A stretch of DNA of 25,967 nucleotides from Streptomyces roseochromogenus subsp. oscitans DS 12.976 (GCF_000497445.1 NZ_CM002285.1:1419747-1445713), one strand, 5' to 3'; counted from the first letter of the stretch, positions 14,876-24,000 are shown. The notes: generated by a model not told the origin, from the letters alone. Numbers and translations are program-made.

Positions 14876-15649
14876 ATGACTCTCACCCAGCAGGACATCG
14901 ACCAGGAGATCGCCGCCCGGCACGCCGCCTACGAGAAGGGCGTCGCCGACGGCGCCCCCGTCGAGCACCACCCGCGCCGCGACTACCCGCCCTACCGGTC
15001 CTCCGTGCTCCGCCACCCCCAGCAGCCCCTGGTGGCCATCGACACCGCCCAGGACCCCGAACTCGTGGAGCTGCACTCCCCCGCCTTCGGGGAACGGGAC
15101 ATCACCGAGATCGACAACGACCTCACCCGGCATCACCGGGGCGAGCCGGTCGGCGAGCGGATCACCGTCACCGGGCGGCTCCTGGACCGCGCCGGACGCC
15201 CGGTGCGCGGCCAGCTGATCGAGATCTGGCAGGCCAACTCGGCCGGACGGTACGCCCACCACCGCGAACAGCACGACGCGCCGCTCGACCCGAACTTCAC
15301 CGGTGCCGGCCGCACCCTCACCGACGCCGAGGGCCGCTATCACTTCACCACCATCCAGCCGGGCCCGTACCCGTGGCGCAACCACCTCAACGCCTGGCGG
15401 CCCGCGCACATCCATTTCTCGGTGTTCGGTGCGGCGTTCACCCAGCGGCTGGTGACGCAGATGTACTTCCCGAACGACCCGCTGTTCCGGTACGACCCCA
15501 TCCTGCAGTCGGTAACGGACGACGCGGCCCGTCAGCGGCTGGTGGCGACCTACGACCACAGCCTGTCGGTGCCGGAGTTCTCGCTCGGGTACCACTGGGA
15601 CATCGTGCTGGACGGCCCGGCCGCCACCTGGATCGAAGAAGGGCGCTGA
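14876..15649 (+). CDS. pcaH: Protocatechuate 3,4-dioxygenase beta subunit
   Basis: This 257-residue beta chain of the Fe(III) intradiol dioxygenase cleaves protocatechuate to 3-carboxy-cis,cis-muconate. All four iron ligands are visible: Tyr126 (GRYAHH), Tyr165 (GPYPWRNH), His178 and His180 (PAHIHFSVFG). The N-terminal YPPYRSSVLRHP and the QLIEIWQANSAGRY strand are characteristic. ATG 14876 follows a modest SD (AGTGGCAGG, about 14861-14869). Unlike other operon genes it does not overlap its upstream neighbour, because the remnant pcaF ends about 100 nt earlier. It pairs with pcaG, five bases downstream. It appears intact and functional. Confidence 0.95.
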   Translation: MTLTQQDIDQEIAARHAAYEKGVADGAPVEHHPRRDYPPYRSSVLRHPQQPLVAIDTAQDPELVELHSPAFGERDITEIDNDLTRHHRGEPVGERITVTGRLLDRAGRPVRGQLIEIWQANSAGRYAHHREQHDAPLDPNFTGAGRTLTDAEGRYHFTTIQPGPYPWRNHLNAWRPAHIHFSVFGAAFTQRLVTQMYFPNDPLFRYDPILQSVTDDAARQRLVATYDHSLSVPEFSLGYHWDIVLDGPAATWIEEGR

Positions 15650-15654
15650 CCGCC

Positions 15655-16257
15655 ATGCCGAAGATCGACCCGCGCAGCCCGGAGCACGTGCTGCCCACCC
15701 CGTCCCACACGGTCGGCCCCTTCTACGGCCATGCGCTGCCCTTCCGCGGCGGCGAGGACGTCGCGCCGCTCGGCCACCCGGACACGATCACCGTGCACGG
15801 GTACGTGCTCGACGGTGAGGGCAACCCGCTGCCGGACGCCCTGGTGGAGCTGTGGGGTCCGCGCCCCGACGGCACGGTCCCGCAGACCGGCGGGTCCATC
15901 CGCCGGGATCCCGCGACCGGCGGCTACCTCGGCCGCAACGGCGTGGAGTTCACCGGCTGGGGCCGGATCCAGACCGACCCCGACGGTCACTGGTACGCCC
16001 GTACGCTGCGGCCCGGCGCCCGGGGGCAGAGCGCGCCGTACCTCAGCGTGTGCGTCTTCGCGCGCGGCCTCCTCCACCACCTGTTCACCCGGATCTACCT
16101 CCCGGGCGACGACACCGCGCTCGCCGCCGATCCACTGCTCACCCGCGTGGGCGACCGGCGCGACACGCTGATCGCCGGCGACGAGGGCCGGGGCACCCAC
16201 CGTTTCGACATCCGCCTTCAGGGCGAAGGCGAGACGGTCTTCCTGGAGTACCGGTGA
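15655..16257 (+). CDS. pcaG: Protocatechuate 3,4-dioxygenase alpha subunit
   Basis: This 200-residue alpha chain of the intradiol dioxygenase lacks the iron ligands, as expected, and helps shape the active site with PcaH. Typical features are PTPSHTVGPFYGHALPF at the N-terminus, ITVHGYVLDGEGNPLPDALVELW and APYLSVCVFARGLLHHLFTRIYLP. It starts 5 bp after the pcaH stop and its stop overlaps the pcaB start (GTGA). It appears intact. Confidence 0.95.
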   Translation: MPKIDPRSPEHVLPTPSHTVGPFYGHALPFRGGEDVAPLGHPDTITVHGYVLDGEGNPLPDALVELWGPRPDGTVPQTGGSIRRDPATGGYLGRNGVEFTGWGRIQTDPDGHWYARTLRPGARGQSAPYLSVCVFARGLLHHLFTRIYLPGDDTALAADPLLTRVGDRRDTLIAGDEGRGTHRFDIRLQGEGETVFLEYR

Positions 16258-17602
16258 CAGCACCAGCGACACCTGACGACCGCGACAGCGACACCGGTCT
16301 GCTCGCCCCGGGGTGGACCGGCTCCCCCGCCGCCCACGCGACCGGCGACAGCGCGTATCTGCGGGCCCTGCTGGACGCCGAGGCCGCGCTGACCCGCGCC
16401 CAGGCCGCACTGGGCCTCGCCCCGGCCGAGGCCGCCGACGCGGTGACCCGCGCGGCCGACCCGCCCGTTTCGACGTCCGCTCGCTCGCCGAACGCGCCCG
16501 CGCCGGCGGCAACGCGGTGATCCCGCTCGTCGCCGACCTCACCACCGCGGTGGGCGAACCGTACGGCCCGTATGTCCATCGGGGCGCGACCAGTCAGGAC
16601 ATCCTGGACACCGCGACCATGCTGGTCGCCTCACGTGCCCTGGAGCCGGTCCTCGCCGACCTCGCCCGCACCGAACGCGCGCTCGCCCGGCAGGCCGCCG
16701 TGCACCGGGACACCCCGATGCCGGGCCGCACGCTCACCCAGCAGGCGGTGCCGACGACGTTCGGCCTGAAGGCGGCCGGGTGGCGGTCACTGGTCCTCGA
16801 CGCACGGGACCGCATCATCCGGGTGCGCGAGACGCTGCCCGTCCAACTCGGAGGCGCTGCCGGGACGTTGGCCGCCTTCGAAGCGTACGGCGCCCGGAGC
16901 GCGACCGCGCTGACGGAGGCGTACGCCCGCGAAGCAGGCCTCGCCGCACCGTCGTTGCCCTGGCACACCCTGCGCACCCCCATCGCCGACCTGGCCGGCG
17001 CGCTGGCCTTCGCAGCGGGCACCCTGGGCAAGATCGGCGAGGATGTGCTGACGCTGTCGCGCACCGAGATCGGTGAGGTGGCCGAGGGCAGCGGCGGCGG
17101 TTCGTCCGCCATGCCGCACAAGGCCAACCCCGTGCGCTCCACCCTGCTCGCGGCCGCGGCCCGGCGGGCACCGCAGCTCGCGGCCACGCTGTACGGCTGC
17201 GTCGCCGCCGGGGACGAACGGCCGGCCGGGGCCTGGCACGCCGAGTGGGAGCCGCTGCGCGAGCTGCTCCGGCTGACCGGGGGTGCGGCACGGGACGCGG
17301 CCGGCCTCGCCGAGGGGCTGAGCGTGAACGCCGAGGCCATGCGCCGGAACCTGGACCTCACCCGTGGGCTGATCGTCTCCGAGCGACTGTCCGCCGTCCT
17401 GGCACCCCGCCTCGGGCGCGCCCGGGCCAAGGAGCTGCTCACCGACCTCGCCCGTCGCGCGCACGCCGAAGGCCGCCCACTCAGCGAACTCCTCACTGAG
17501 GAGGCGGAGTTGAAGGACATGGACCTGGCCACCCTCACCGGCCCCGCCCACTACACCGGCTTCGCCGGTGTCCTCACCGACCGTGCCCTGGAGCGACGTT
17601 GA
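16254..17602 (+). pseudogene. pcaB: 3-carboxy-cis,cis-muconate cycloisomerase gene with a frameshift
   Basis: PcaB, of the fumarase/aspartase superfamily, lactonises 3-carboxymuconate to 4-carboxymuconolactone. The gene starts with GTG 16254 (GTGA overlap with pcaG). Its N-terminus (GLLAPGWTGSPAAHATGDSA, then YLRALLDAEAALTRAQAALG) runs in one frame to about 16463. The rest, from ARFDVRSLAERARAGGNAVI to the end at 17602, is in another frame. One missing base near 16461-16466 (in GACCCGCCCGTTTCG) explains the switch: adding a G restores D-P-A-R-F-D. The superfamily signature GGGSSAMPHKANPV and GPYVHRGATSQDILDTA are intact. As written, translation stops at about 16520 after about 88 residues. 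It could be a real null allele, a sequencing error in a C/G run, or a recoding site. Confidence 0.85.
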
Positions 17603-18744
17603 CCGTGAAACTCCTCAACCACCATGCCGAAGGCCCGGTTTCCGCTCCCCCACTGCTGCTCGGGCCCTCGCTCGGCACCTCGTACGCCCTGTGGGACGCG
17701 GTCGCGCCGGAGCTGTCGACCAGCCACCGCGTGGTGCGCTGGGACCTGCCCGGGCACGGCGGATCGGCGCCGGACCTGATCGGACAGGGCGCGACCGTCG
17801 GCGATCTGGCGGCCCTCGTGCTGACCCTCGCCGACGCGCTCGGCATCGACCGCTTCGGCTATGCGGGCGTCTCCCTCGGCGGCGCCGTCGGCCTGCATCT
17901 GGCCGTGCACCACCCCGAGCGGCTGACCTCGCTGGCGGTCGTGTGCTCCTCCGCCCACTTCGGCGGCGAGGCGCCCTGGCGGCAGCGGGCGGAGCGGGTG
18001 CGGCGCGAGGGCATGGAGTGGCTGGTGGAGAGCGCCGACGCGCGCTGGTTCACGCCCGGGTTCAGCGTGCCGAGGCTGGTGCGGGACCACCGGGAAGCCG
18101 ATCCGGAGGCGTACGCCGCCTGCTGCGACGCGCTCGCCGCGTTCGACCTGCGGGACCGGCTCGGCGACATCGCCGTACCGACGCTCCTCGTGGCGGGCAA
18201 GCAGGATCCCGCGACGCCGCCCGCGCATCTGCGGGAGATCGCCGACGCGGTGCCCGGCTCGACGCTGGTGGAGCTGCCCGGCGCCTCCCATCTGGCGCCC
18301 GCGCAGTGCCCGCGGGCCGTGCTGACCGCGCTGCGCACCCAGCTCGACGGGCCGCCGGCCAGCGGGATGGCGGTGCGCCGGGAGGTGCTGGGCGACGCGC
18401 ACGTGGACCGGGCGCAGGCCCGGCAGACCCCGTTCACGGCCCGCTTCCAGGACTTCATCTCCCGCTACGCCTGGGGGGAGATCTGGACCGACCCGACGCT
18501 GTCCCGCCGTGAGCGCAGCATGATCACCCTGACCGCGCTGGTCGCCCACGGCCACCACGACGAACTGGCGATGCACGTCCGCGCGGCGCGGCGCAACGGG
18601 CTGACGCCGGAGGAGATCGGCGCGGTGCTGCTCCAGACCGCCGTCTACTGCGGGGTGCCGGCCGCCAACTCCGCGTTCGCGACGGCCCAGCGGGTCCTGG
18701 ACGAACTCACCGCCGAGGAGGGCGAGGCCCAGGACCGAGGGTGA
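17599..18744 (+). CDS. pcaL: Fused 3-oxoadipate enol-lactonase / 4-carboxymuconolactone decarboxylase
   Basis: This 381-residue bifunctional protein joins PcaD and PcaC. Residues about 1-250 are an alpha/beta hydrolase (enol-lactonase) with the triad Ser92 (GVSLG), Asp203 (GKQDP) and His231 (GASHL). Residues about 255-375 are an AhpD-like carboxymuconolactone decarboxylase (DFISRYAWGEIWTDPTLSRR, HDELAMHVRAARRNGLTPEE). It converts 4-carboxymuconolactone to 3-oxoadipate via the enol-lactone. I chose TTG 17599, which overlaps the pcaB stop (TTGA) as elsewhere in the operon; GTG 17605 is an alternative. The fusion is the usual arrangement in actinobacteria. It appears intact, although its substrate supply depends on the frameshifted pcaB. 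Confidence 0.94.
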   Translation: MTVKLLNHHAEGPVSAPPLLLGPSLGTSYALWDAVAPELSTSHRVVRWDLPGHGGSAPDLIGQGATVGDLAALVLTLADALGIDRFGYAGVSLGGAVGLHLAVHHPERLTSLAVVCSSAHFGGEAPWRQRAERVRREGMEWLVESADARWFTPGFSVPRLVRDHREADPEAYAACCDALAAFDLRDRLGDIAVPTLLVAGKQDPATPPAHLREIADAVPGSTLVELPGASHLAPAQCPRAVLTALRTQLDGPPASGMAVRREVLGDAHVDRAQARQTPFTARFQDFISRYAWGEIWTDPTLSRRERSMITLTALVAHGHHDELAMHVRAARRNGLTPEEIGAVLLQTAVYCGVPAANSAFATAQRVLDELTAEEGEAQDRG

Positions 18745-18848
18745 CCCTGCTGGTCGTAGCGTCTCTGATGGGCCCGGCCGCCAAGGAACCCCTCGACTTC
18801 ACCGACCCGGAACTGACCCGCGCCTGCACCGGTATGTCGGCGTGCTGA
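18741..18848 (+). CDS. Possible 35-residue ORF coupled to pcaL
   Basis: A GTG at 18741 overlaps the pcaL stop (GTGA), like every other junction in the operon, and opens a 35-codon frame (VTLLVVASLMGPAAKEPLDF ... TRACTGMSAC). The middle has acceptable Streptomyces codon use, but I recognise no family. It could be the remains of a longer last operon gene, or chance. The rest of the 18745-18882 gap holds nothing recognised. Confidence 0.25.
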   Translation: MTLLVVASLMGPAAKEPLDFTDPELTRACTGMSAC

Positions 18849-18882
18849 CCCCGGCCACCGAGGACAGCCGCCCGCCCACCGC

Positions 18883-21567
18883 CTATCGCAACCCCCGCCC
18901 CGTCTCCAGCACCTCCCTCGCCTGGGCCACCAGGCCCTCCGCGCCGCAGGCCCGGGCGAGGTCCAGGCCCCGGCCCAGTTCAGTGGCGGAGCGGGCGGCG
19001 ATGCCGTACTCGACGCGGGCCGCCGCATGTTCGTACTGGCAGGGTGAGGCTTCGAGGTAGGTGACGGCCTGGGCGGCCAGCTGGACCGCGCGGCCGCCGG
19101 TCTCCAGCGCCGCGGCGCAGCGCAGGGCCTCGCCGATGGCGGTGTCCGTGCCGAAGCGTTCGGCCTGCCGACGGGCGTCGGCGGCGAGTTGTGCGGCACG
19201 GACCGGGTCCTGGCCCGCGAGGGCCTTGGCGAGGTCGATGGACCACGGGGACAGGACCGGGTTGTGGCCGCAGCGCGAGGCGGCCGTCTTCTCGGCGGCC
19301 TCCAGTTCGTTGATGCCGTCCTCGGTACGGCCCACGGCGAGGAGCAGCCGGCCGCGGACGCAGCGGATGTCGGGCAGCACGATCGTGGACGGGTAGGGCG
19401 GGGCGAAGCCGTACTGCTCGGCGATCGACCAGGCCTCGTCGATCCGGCCGCGGGCCAGCAGTGTGTCGACCAGTCCGCAGGTCGCCGACCAGTACAGCGG
19501 CAGGCGGCGGCCGACGCGTTCGGCGAGGACCAGGGCCTCGCGCAGGGTGGACTCGGCGTCGCGCAGCCGGCCTTGTCTGCGGTAGGCGAGCCCCAGGAAG
19601 GCGTTGGCGAGGGAGAGGTGGCCGCCGCGCCAGCCGGCGGTGGTGTAGGCGCGCAGGGCCTCGGCGAAGAGGCTCTCGGCGCGGTCGAGCCGGTCGGCGT
19701 AGGCGTACGCACTGCCGAGCATCATCAGCAGCTCGATGCCCCACTCCTGGTCGGTCCAGCCGAGGCCGGGCGCGAGACGGCCGTTGACCAGGGCGCGGTC
19801 GCACAGTTCGAGGACCTCTTCGGCGCTCTCGCCGTGGGTCATGGCGTCGAAGCCGCGCAGGATGAGCAGGGCGCGTTCGGCGTTGTCGCGGCCGGTGCAG
19901 GTGCTCGCGAGTTCGGCCAGCCGCCGGGAGCGGGCCGCGGAGACGGTCTCGCCGTGGATGCCCTCCCACATGAACTGCACGGCCTGCAGCCGCAGCCTGA
20001 CGGGGCCCGGTTCGTGCCGGGCGGCCTCGGCCTCGACCGTGCGGACGGCCTCCTCCAGCTGGTCGTTGTGGAGCAGCGCCGGGGACAGCCGGACCACCGC
20101 GCTGACCCGCCGCTCGCCCTCCAGGCCGGGCATGCCGAGGGCGTGCTGGAGGTGTTCGATGGTGACGGCGGGCGCGGTGAGCAGGGTGGCGCAGCCCAGT
20201 TCGTACAGGACGTGGGCGTGCACTTCGGGGAGCGGGGGTTCCTGCAGGGCGCGTTCGAGGCAGGTGCGGGCCGCGTCGGGCGCGCCGACGGCGAGGTGTT
20301 CGCGGGCCGCCTCGCGCAGCTGGTCGACGAGCTCCTCGTCACCGTCCGGGTGCACCTTCAGCAGGTGCCGGGCGGCCTGGGCGGCGCCGCGGCCCAGCTC
20401 GGTGATGATCTGGGCGGCCACGCCGTGCATGGCGGTGCACACGCCGGACGGGATGGAGTTGTAGACGGCGGTGGTGATGAGCGGGTGGACGAACTCCAGC
20501 TCGCCCTCCTCGCGTTCGCTGCCGGCCGCGGACTCGGGTTCGGTGAGGATGCGGGCGCCGCACAGCAGGTCGGCGCAGTGCCGGGCGATGGCCTCGTCCA
20601 TGGTGGCGAGGCGGGCGACCATGTCGACGGTGATGCCGGTGCCGAGGATTGCGGCGGCCCAGGCGAACTGGGTGGCCTCCAGGCCGAGTTCCTTGAGCCG
20701 GTCGACCAGTCCGCCGCCACGGGCGGCGCGATTGAGGGCGCGCAGTTCTCCGGCGCGGGATTCGACCGGCGGGAGTTCGCTGTCCTGCACCTTGGCGAGG
20801 AGTTCGACGGTCTCGTAGGGGTTGCCCGCGGTGACGGCCCAGACCTCGCGGCAGAACGCGTCGTCGGCGTGCCGGCCGAGGGCGGCGCGGGTGAGTCCCG
20901 CGGCGGCTTCGGGGGTGAGGGCGCGGAGGTTGTTGACGGGCCGGCCGGCGGCGGCGGCCACCGCGTCGAGGTGGCGGGCGCTGTCGCCGCTGACCTCGCC
21001 GGGCCTGCGGGCGACCACGACCAGGACGGAGACGTCGTCCAGGCGTTCGGCGAACGCGGCGAGCCAGCGCAGGGTCTCCTGGTCCGCCCAGTGCGCGTCG
21101 TCGATCAGCAGCACGAGCGGCCATTCGCGGCGGGCCAGCCGGCGTACGGCCGCGACGAGTCCGTCGCACACGTACTGCGGGTCGGCGCTGCCCTCCTGCG
21201 GGTCGACTATGCCGAGGGCCGGGCCCGCGATGTCGTACCAGTCGCCGAGGTACTCGCGGGCCTCCTCCGGCAGTAACGACAGCAGGGCGGGCTGGAGCAG
21301 TTGCCGTACCACGTTGAACGGGACGGACTTCAGCGTCTCCGCGCCGCGCGCGGACCACACGACACAGCCGCGGCGTTCGGCGATGCGGCGTGTCTCGGCC
21401 AGCAGGGCGGTCTTGCCGAGTCCCGCCTCGCCGCGGAGGACCAGCAGACCGCCTGCCGATGACTGGTCGGCGCACAGGAGGTCGAGTGCCTGCGCGACGT
21501 TGCCGATCTCCGCGTCCCGCTCCCACAGGGAAGCCGAGGCGGCCGCCGGCGGCCTTCCCTCCGTCAT
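18883..21567 (-). CDS. STAND/MalT-like AAA ATPase with TPR region, lacking the LuxR HTH
   Basis: This 894-residue protein resembles large LuxR/MalT-type (LAL) regulators. It has an N-terminal ATPase with Walker A GEAGLGKT (about 46-53) and Walker B LVLLIDD (about 151-157) followed by AHWAD, then a winged-helix-like segment and a long alpha-helical TPR-like region to the end. ATG 21567 has a perfect GGAGG 7 nt upstream. Intact relatives carry a ~65-residue LuxR helix-turn-helix after a tail like AREELLATG. Here translation stops at AREVLETGRGLR, so no DNA-binding domain is present and none is evident in the next ~140 bp in other frames. It may be a 3'-truncated regulator or a DNA-binding-free signalling ATPase. 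It is convergent with the pca operon. Confidence 0.8.
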   Translation of the reverse strand: MTEGRPPAAASASLWERDAEIGNVAQALDLLCADQSSAGGLLVLRGEAGLGKTALLAETRRIAERRGCVVWSARGAETLKSVPFNVVRQLLQPALLSLLPEEAREYLGDWYDIAGPALGIVDPQEGSADPQYVCDGLVAAVRRLARREWPLVLLIDDAHWADQETLRWLAAFAERLDDVSVLVVVARRPGEVSGDSARHLDAVAAAAGRPVNNLRALTPEAAAGLTRAALGRHADDAFCREVWAVTAGNPYETVELLAKVQDSELPPVESRAGELRALNRAARGGGLVDRLKELGLEATQFAWAAAILGTGITVDMVARLATMDEAIARHCADLLCGARILTEPESAAGSEREEGELEFVHPLITTAVYNSIPSGVCTAMHGVAAQIITELGRGAAQAARHLLKVHPDGDEELVDQLREAAREHLAVGAPDAARTCLERALQEPPLPEVHAHVLYELGCATLLTAPAVTIEHLQHALGMPGLEGERRVSAVVRLSPALLHNDQLEEAVRTVEAEAARHEPGPVRLRLQAVQFMWEGIHGETVSAARSRRLAELASTCTGRDNAERALLILRGFDAMTHGESAEEVLELCDRALVNGRLAPGLGWTDQEWGIELLMMLGSAYAYADRLDRAESLFAEALRAYTTAGWRGGHLSLANAFLGLAYRRQGRLRDAESTLREALVLAERVGRRLPLYWSATCGLVDTLLARGRIDEAWSIAEQYGFAPPYPSTIVLPDIRCVRGRLLLAVGRTEDGINELEAAEKTAASRCGHNPVLSPWSIDLAKALAGQDPVRAAQLAADARRQAERFGTDTAIGEALRCAAALETGGRAVQLAAQAVTYLEASPCQYEHAAARVEYGIAARSATELGRGLDLARACGAEGLVAQAREVLETGRGLR

Positions 21568-21740
21568 CCCGTTACCTCCCCAAGGTCGCCCGAATGACGT
21601 ACAGACCATGAGCCTAGCCGTCCGGTGGGATGTGTGCTGGCCGGTCGGGACAGCTGTTGCCCTCGTGGGTGAAAGTGGGTGCGGCCGGGCGACGCGTATC
21701 CGCCCCGAGCGGCCGGTCAGCAGCGGACGGGGCGTCAACC

Positions 21741-22530
21741 ATGGCTGGCACGCACTCTGTTCCCGGCGCCGTGCGCTCGGGCGCGGCCGGGCGGTGCGCG
21801 CGGTGGCGGCGGGGTCGGTGGGCAGTCTCGTCGAGTGGTAGGAGTTCGGTGTCTACGGCTTTCTGGCCACGGTGCTGGCGGACCGGCTCTTCGCCCCGGC
21901 GGGCGGCGACAGCGCCGGGCGGCGGCCGGTGCTGATCGGGGTGGTCGCCCTGATGACGGGTGCCACGACGCTGATCGGCGCGCTGTCGGCGTACGCCACG
22001 TCGGGTGCCCTCGCGCCGTGGCCGCTGTTCTTTCTGAGGGAATTTCAGGGTTTTCCGCAGGGGGTGAGTTCGATGGTCCGGTGGCGGTGCTGACGGAGTG
22101 CGCGCGGCCGGGGCGGCGAGGGCTGTACGGGGCGTGGCAGTCGTTCACGGTGGCACTGGGGCTCTCCGGGGCGGGCGTGGCGGCGCTGACGGCGACGCTG
22201 CTCACCGGTCCCAACTGGCCTCGTGGCTGTGGAGGTTGCCGTTCTTGCTGGCATTGCCGCTCGGTCTGGTCGCGCTGTGGCTGCGAGCGGGGCCGGCGGA
22301 GACGCCGTCCTTCCTGGCGCACGCGGAGGACCGGGGCGCGCGGGCGGTACGACTCGGCTTCGGGGCGCTGCTGCTCGCGGCGGTGCTGGTGACGGGCTGG
22401 GCGGCGGCCGGCCACACCTTCCTGGGGGTGCTGCCGTCGTGTCTGCAGGTCACACACTGCACGCGGGCGCTCGTCGCCGCGGACGCATTCGTGGGCCTGA
22501 TGGCGGAGCCGGGGCCCGCACTGCTGCCTG
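21741..22530 (+). pseudogene. Broken MFS transporter (MHS-type metabolite symporter)
   Basis: Fragments of one transporter appear in order but in different frames. RAVRAVAAGSVGSLVEW ends at a TAG (21839-21841) where relatives have Tyr (EWYEF). EFGVYGFLATVLADRLF follows, then GRRPVLIGVVALMTGATTLI after an apparent loss of about 50 residues. GFSAGGEFDGPVAVLTECAR and RRGLYGAWQSFTVALGLSG are in a second frame, and RLPFLLALPLGLVALWLRA ... ETPSFLAHAE, in a third frame, runs to about 22450. The C-terminal half is absent. The SAGGEF motif and EWYDF-like start point to the proline/shikimate/aromatic-acid:H+ symporter branch of the major facilitator superfamily. It cannot encode a working permease. It might once have imported an aromatic acid for the nearby pca genes, but that is speculation. 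Confidence 0.8.
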
Positions 22531-22821
22531 ATCATCACGGGTGCGGCGCGCCGCACCCGCGACCCCGACATCCCCGCGTACTACGCGGCGGCGGTGCGCG
22601 CGCCGGTACGGCTGATGGTGGAGGAGTGGGGAACGCCATGGATATAAAGAAGATGAGGGATATAAGGGGTATAGGGGATTGGTTCGGGGTCGGCGCCGGG
22701 TGGAGACGCCCGGTCGCCGGCCTGCGACGAGGGGAAATTCACGGCGGCGAATTGTCCGGTCCGGGCGTTCGGCGGCGGATCCTCTCATCCCGCTTTCACG
22801 GTCGCCTCATACGGTGGGGAC
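22531..22821. other. Non-coding stretch with a low-GC island
   Basis: After the transporter remnant, one frame reads DPDIPAYYAAAVRAPVRLMV ending at TAA 22645-22647, which looks like the tail of an unidentified gene. Bases 22639-22680 (GGATATAAAGAAGATGAGGG, then ATATAAGGGGTATAGGGG) are unusually A/T-rich and contain three ATA codons in one frame, foreign to normal Streptomyces coding. No gene is called. Confidence 0.4.
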
Positions 22822-23925
22822 ATGACGCAGGTGACTCCCCCCGGGTGGTACCCCGACCCCGGGCAGACGAACGACGGTCCGCCCACCGAGCGCTGGTGGG
22901 ACGGCAAGGCCTGGACGGACCGGACCCGCCCCGCCGGGACGGGCGCCCCGTGGGGTCCCCCGACGCAGCCGCCTGCGGCCGGAGACGCGCAGCAGCCGCA
23001 CCCGACGGCGCCCACCGCACCCCTCGCGCACGGCGCGCAGCCCGGGTATCCGGCGTATCCGGGATACCCGGCCCCGGCGCAGGCCGGGTCCCGGCGCGGT
23101 CTGCGTACGGGTATCGCCGTCGCGGTGGCGACCGCGGTGCTGGCGTGTATCGGGGTCGGCGTGTACCTCCTCGCCAAGGGCGACGGCGGCGGCAACGCCG
23201 ACCAGGCCGGGTCACGGCAGGGGGCCGCCGGCGGGCAGAACGGCGGGGTGGACGGCGGCTTCGGTCAGGGCGGGAGCGGGGGCCCGGGCGGTTCCGGAGG
23301 TTCGCAGGGCTCCGGAGGGGCGGGCGGTTTCGGCGGACCCGGTGGGTCCGGCGGGGCCTCGCCGTCGCCGGACCCGTCCGAGGCGCCCAAGGTCAAGGGC
23401 GGCGGCACGGTACCGGACACGGTCAACGGCATCAGCCTGACCGTGCCGAAGGGCTGGACCGGGCGGACGATCAGCGTCGGCGCGCAGGTCACCTCCGACG
23501 ACTCCTACAAGTGTCCGGGCAACTCCGCCCAGACCTGTACCTCGGGCGGCGCCTACACGGCTCCGGCCGAGGCACTGGGCATCGACGGCGACACCCCCGA
23601 GGCGGTCGCCAAGGCGGACATCGCGGCCAACGCCAAGGAGTCCTACGGCGGCACCACGTACGGCAGCATCACCTCGCACCAGGAGCTGGGTTCCGGGGCG
23701 GTGACGGTGGCCGGGCAGAAGGGGTACATGGTGCGCTGGAAAGCGGTCACCAGCAAGGGCGCCGACGGCTATGTCGAGTCGGTCGCCTTCCCCTCGCCCG
23801 ACGACACCAAGCAGATCGTGGTGGTGCGCTTCGGCATCGACGTCGGGCAGCAGACGTCGGTCATCGACGACATCCTGAAGGGGATCAAGGTCTCGTCCGG
23901 CAGCGGCAACGGCCAGGACATCTGA
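22822..23925 (+). CDS. DUF2510 domain membrane-anchored protein
   Basis: This 367-residue protein begins with a DUF2510 motif (GWYPDP ... ERWWDGKAWTDR, residues 8-33), then a Pro/Gly/Tyr-rich linker with PGYPAYPGYPAPA. A single transmembrane helix follows (about 97-117, TGIAVAVATAVLACIGVGVYLL). A Gly/Ser-rich spacer (about 121-185) leads to an extracytoplasmic C-terminal domain of about 170 residues (ISLTVPKGWTGR ... DDILKGIKVSSGSG). Such single-pass proteins are common in actinobacteria; the function is unknown. The external domain has two Cys (KCPGNSAQTC) that could form a disulfide. ATG 22822 is preceded by GTGGGG. It is monocistronic and followed by a strong terminator. Confidence 0.88.
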   Translation: MTQVTPPGWYPDPGQTNDGPPTERWWDGKAWTDRTRPAGTGAPWGPPTQPPAAGDAQQPHPTAPTAPLAHGAQPGYPAYPGYPAPAQAGSRRGLRTGIAVAVATAVLACIGVGVYLLAKGDGGGNADQAGSRQGAAGGQNGGVDGGFGQGGSGGPGGSGGSQGSGGAGGFGGPGGSGGASPSPDPSEAPKVKGGGTVPDTVNGISLTVPKGWTGRTISVGAQVTSDDSYKCPGNSAQTCTSGGAYTAPAEALGIDGDTPEAVAKADIAANAKESYGGTTYGSITSHQELGSGAVTVAGQKGYMVRWKAVTSKGADGYVESVAFPSPDDTKQIVVVRFGIDVGQQTSVIDDILKGIKVSSGSGNGQDI

Positions 23926-23956
23926 GTCGTACGACCGCACCCCGGGGACATGATGC

Positions 23957-24000
23957 GGCCGGGTGGGGTCCCCTCCGCTCAAGAGGAACCCCACCCGGCC
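23957..24000 (+). terminator. Strong terminator after the DUF2510 gene
   Basis: GGCCGGGTGGGGT (23957-23969) and ACCCCACCCGGCC (23988-24000) are a perfect 13-bp inverted repeat with an 18-nt loop in which CCTC/GAGG can extend pairing. It lies between convergent gene ends and may also serve the TetR gene. Confidence 0.85.

Noticed and set aside
19189..21276. 695-codon plus-strand frame opposite the STAND ATPase
   Set aside because: Antisense shadow in GC-rich DNA (Gly/Val/Ala/Asp-rich, no motifs). The minus-strand gene has domains and a perfect SD.
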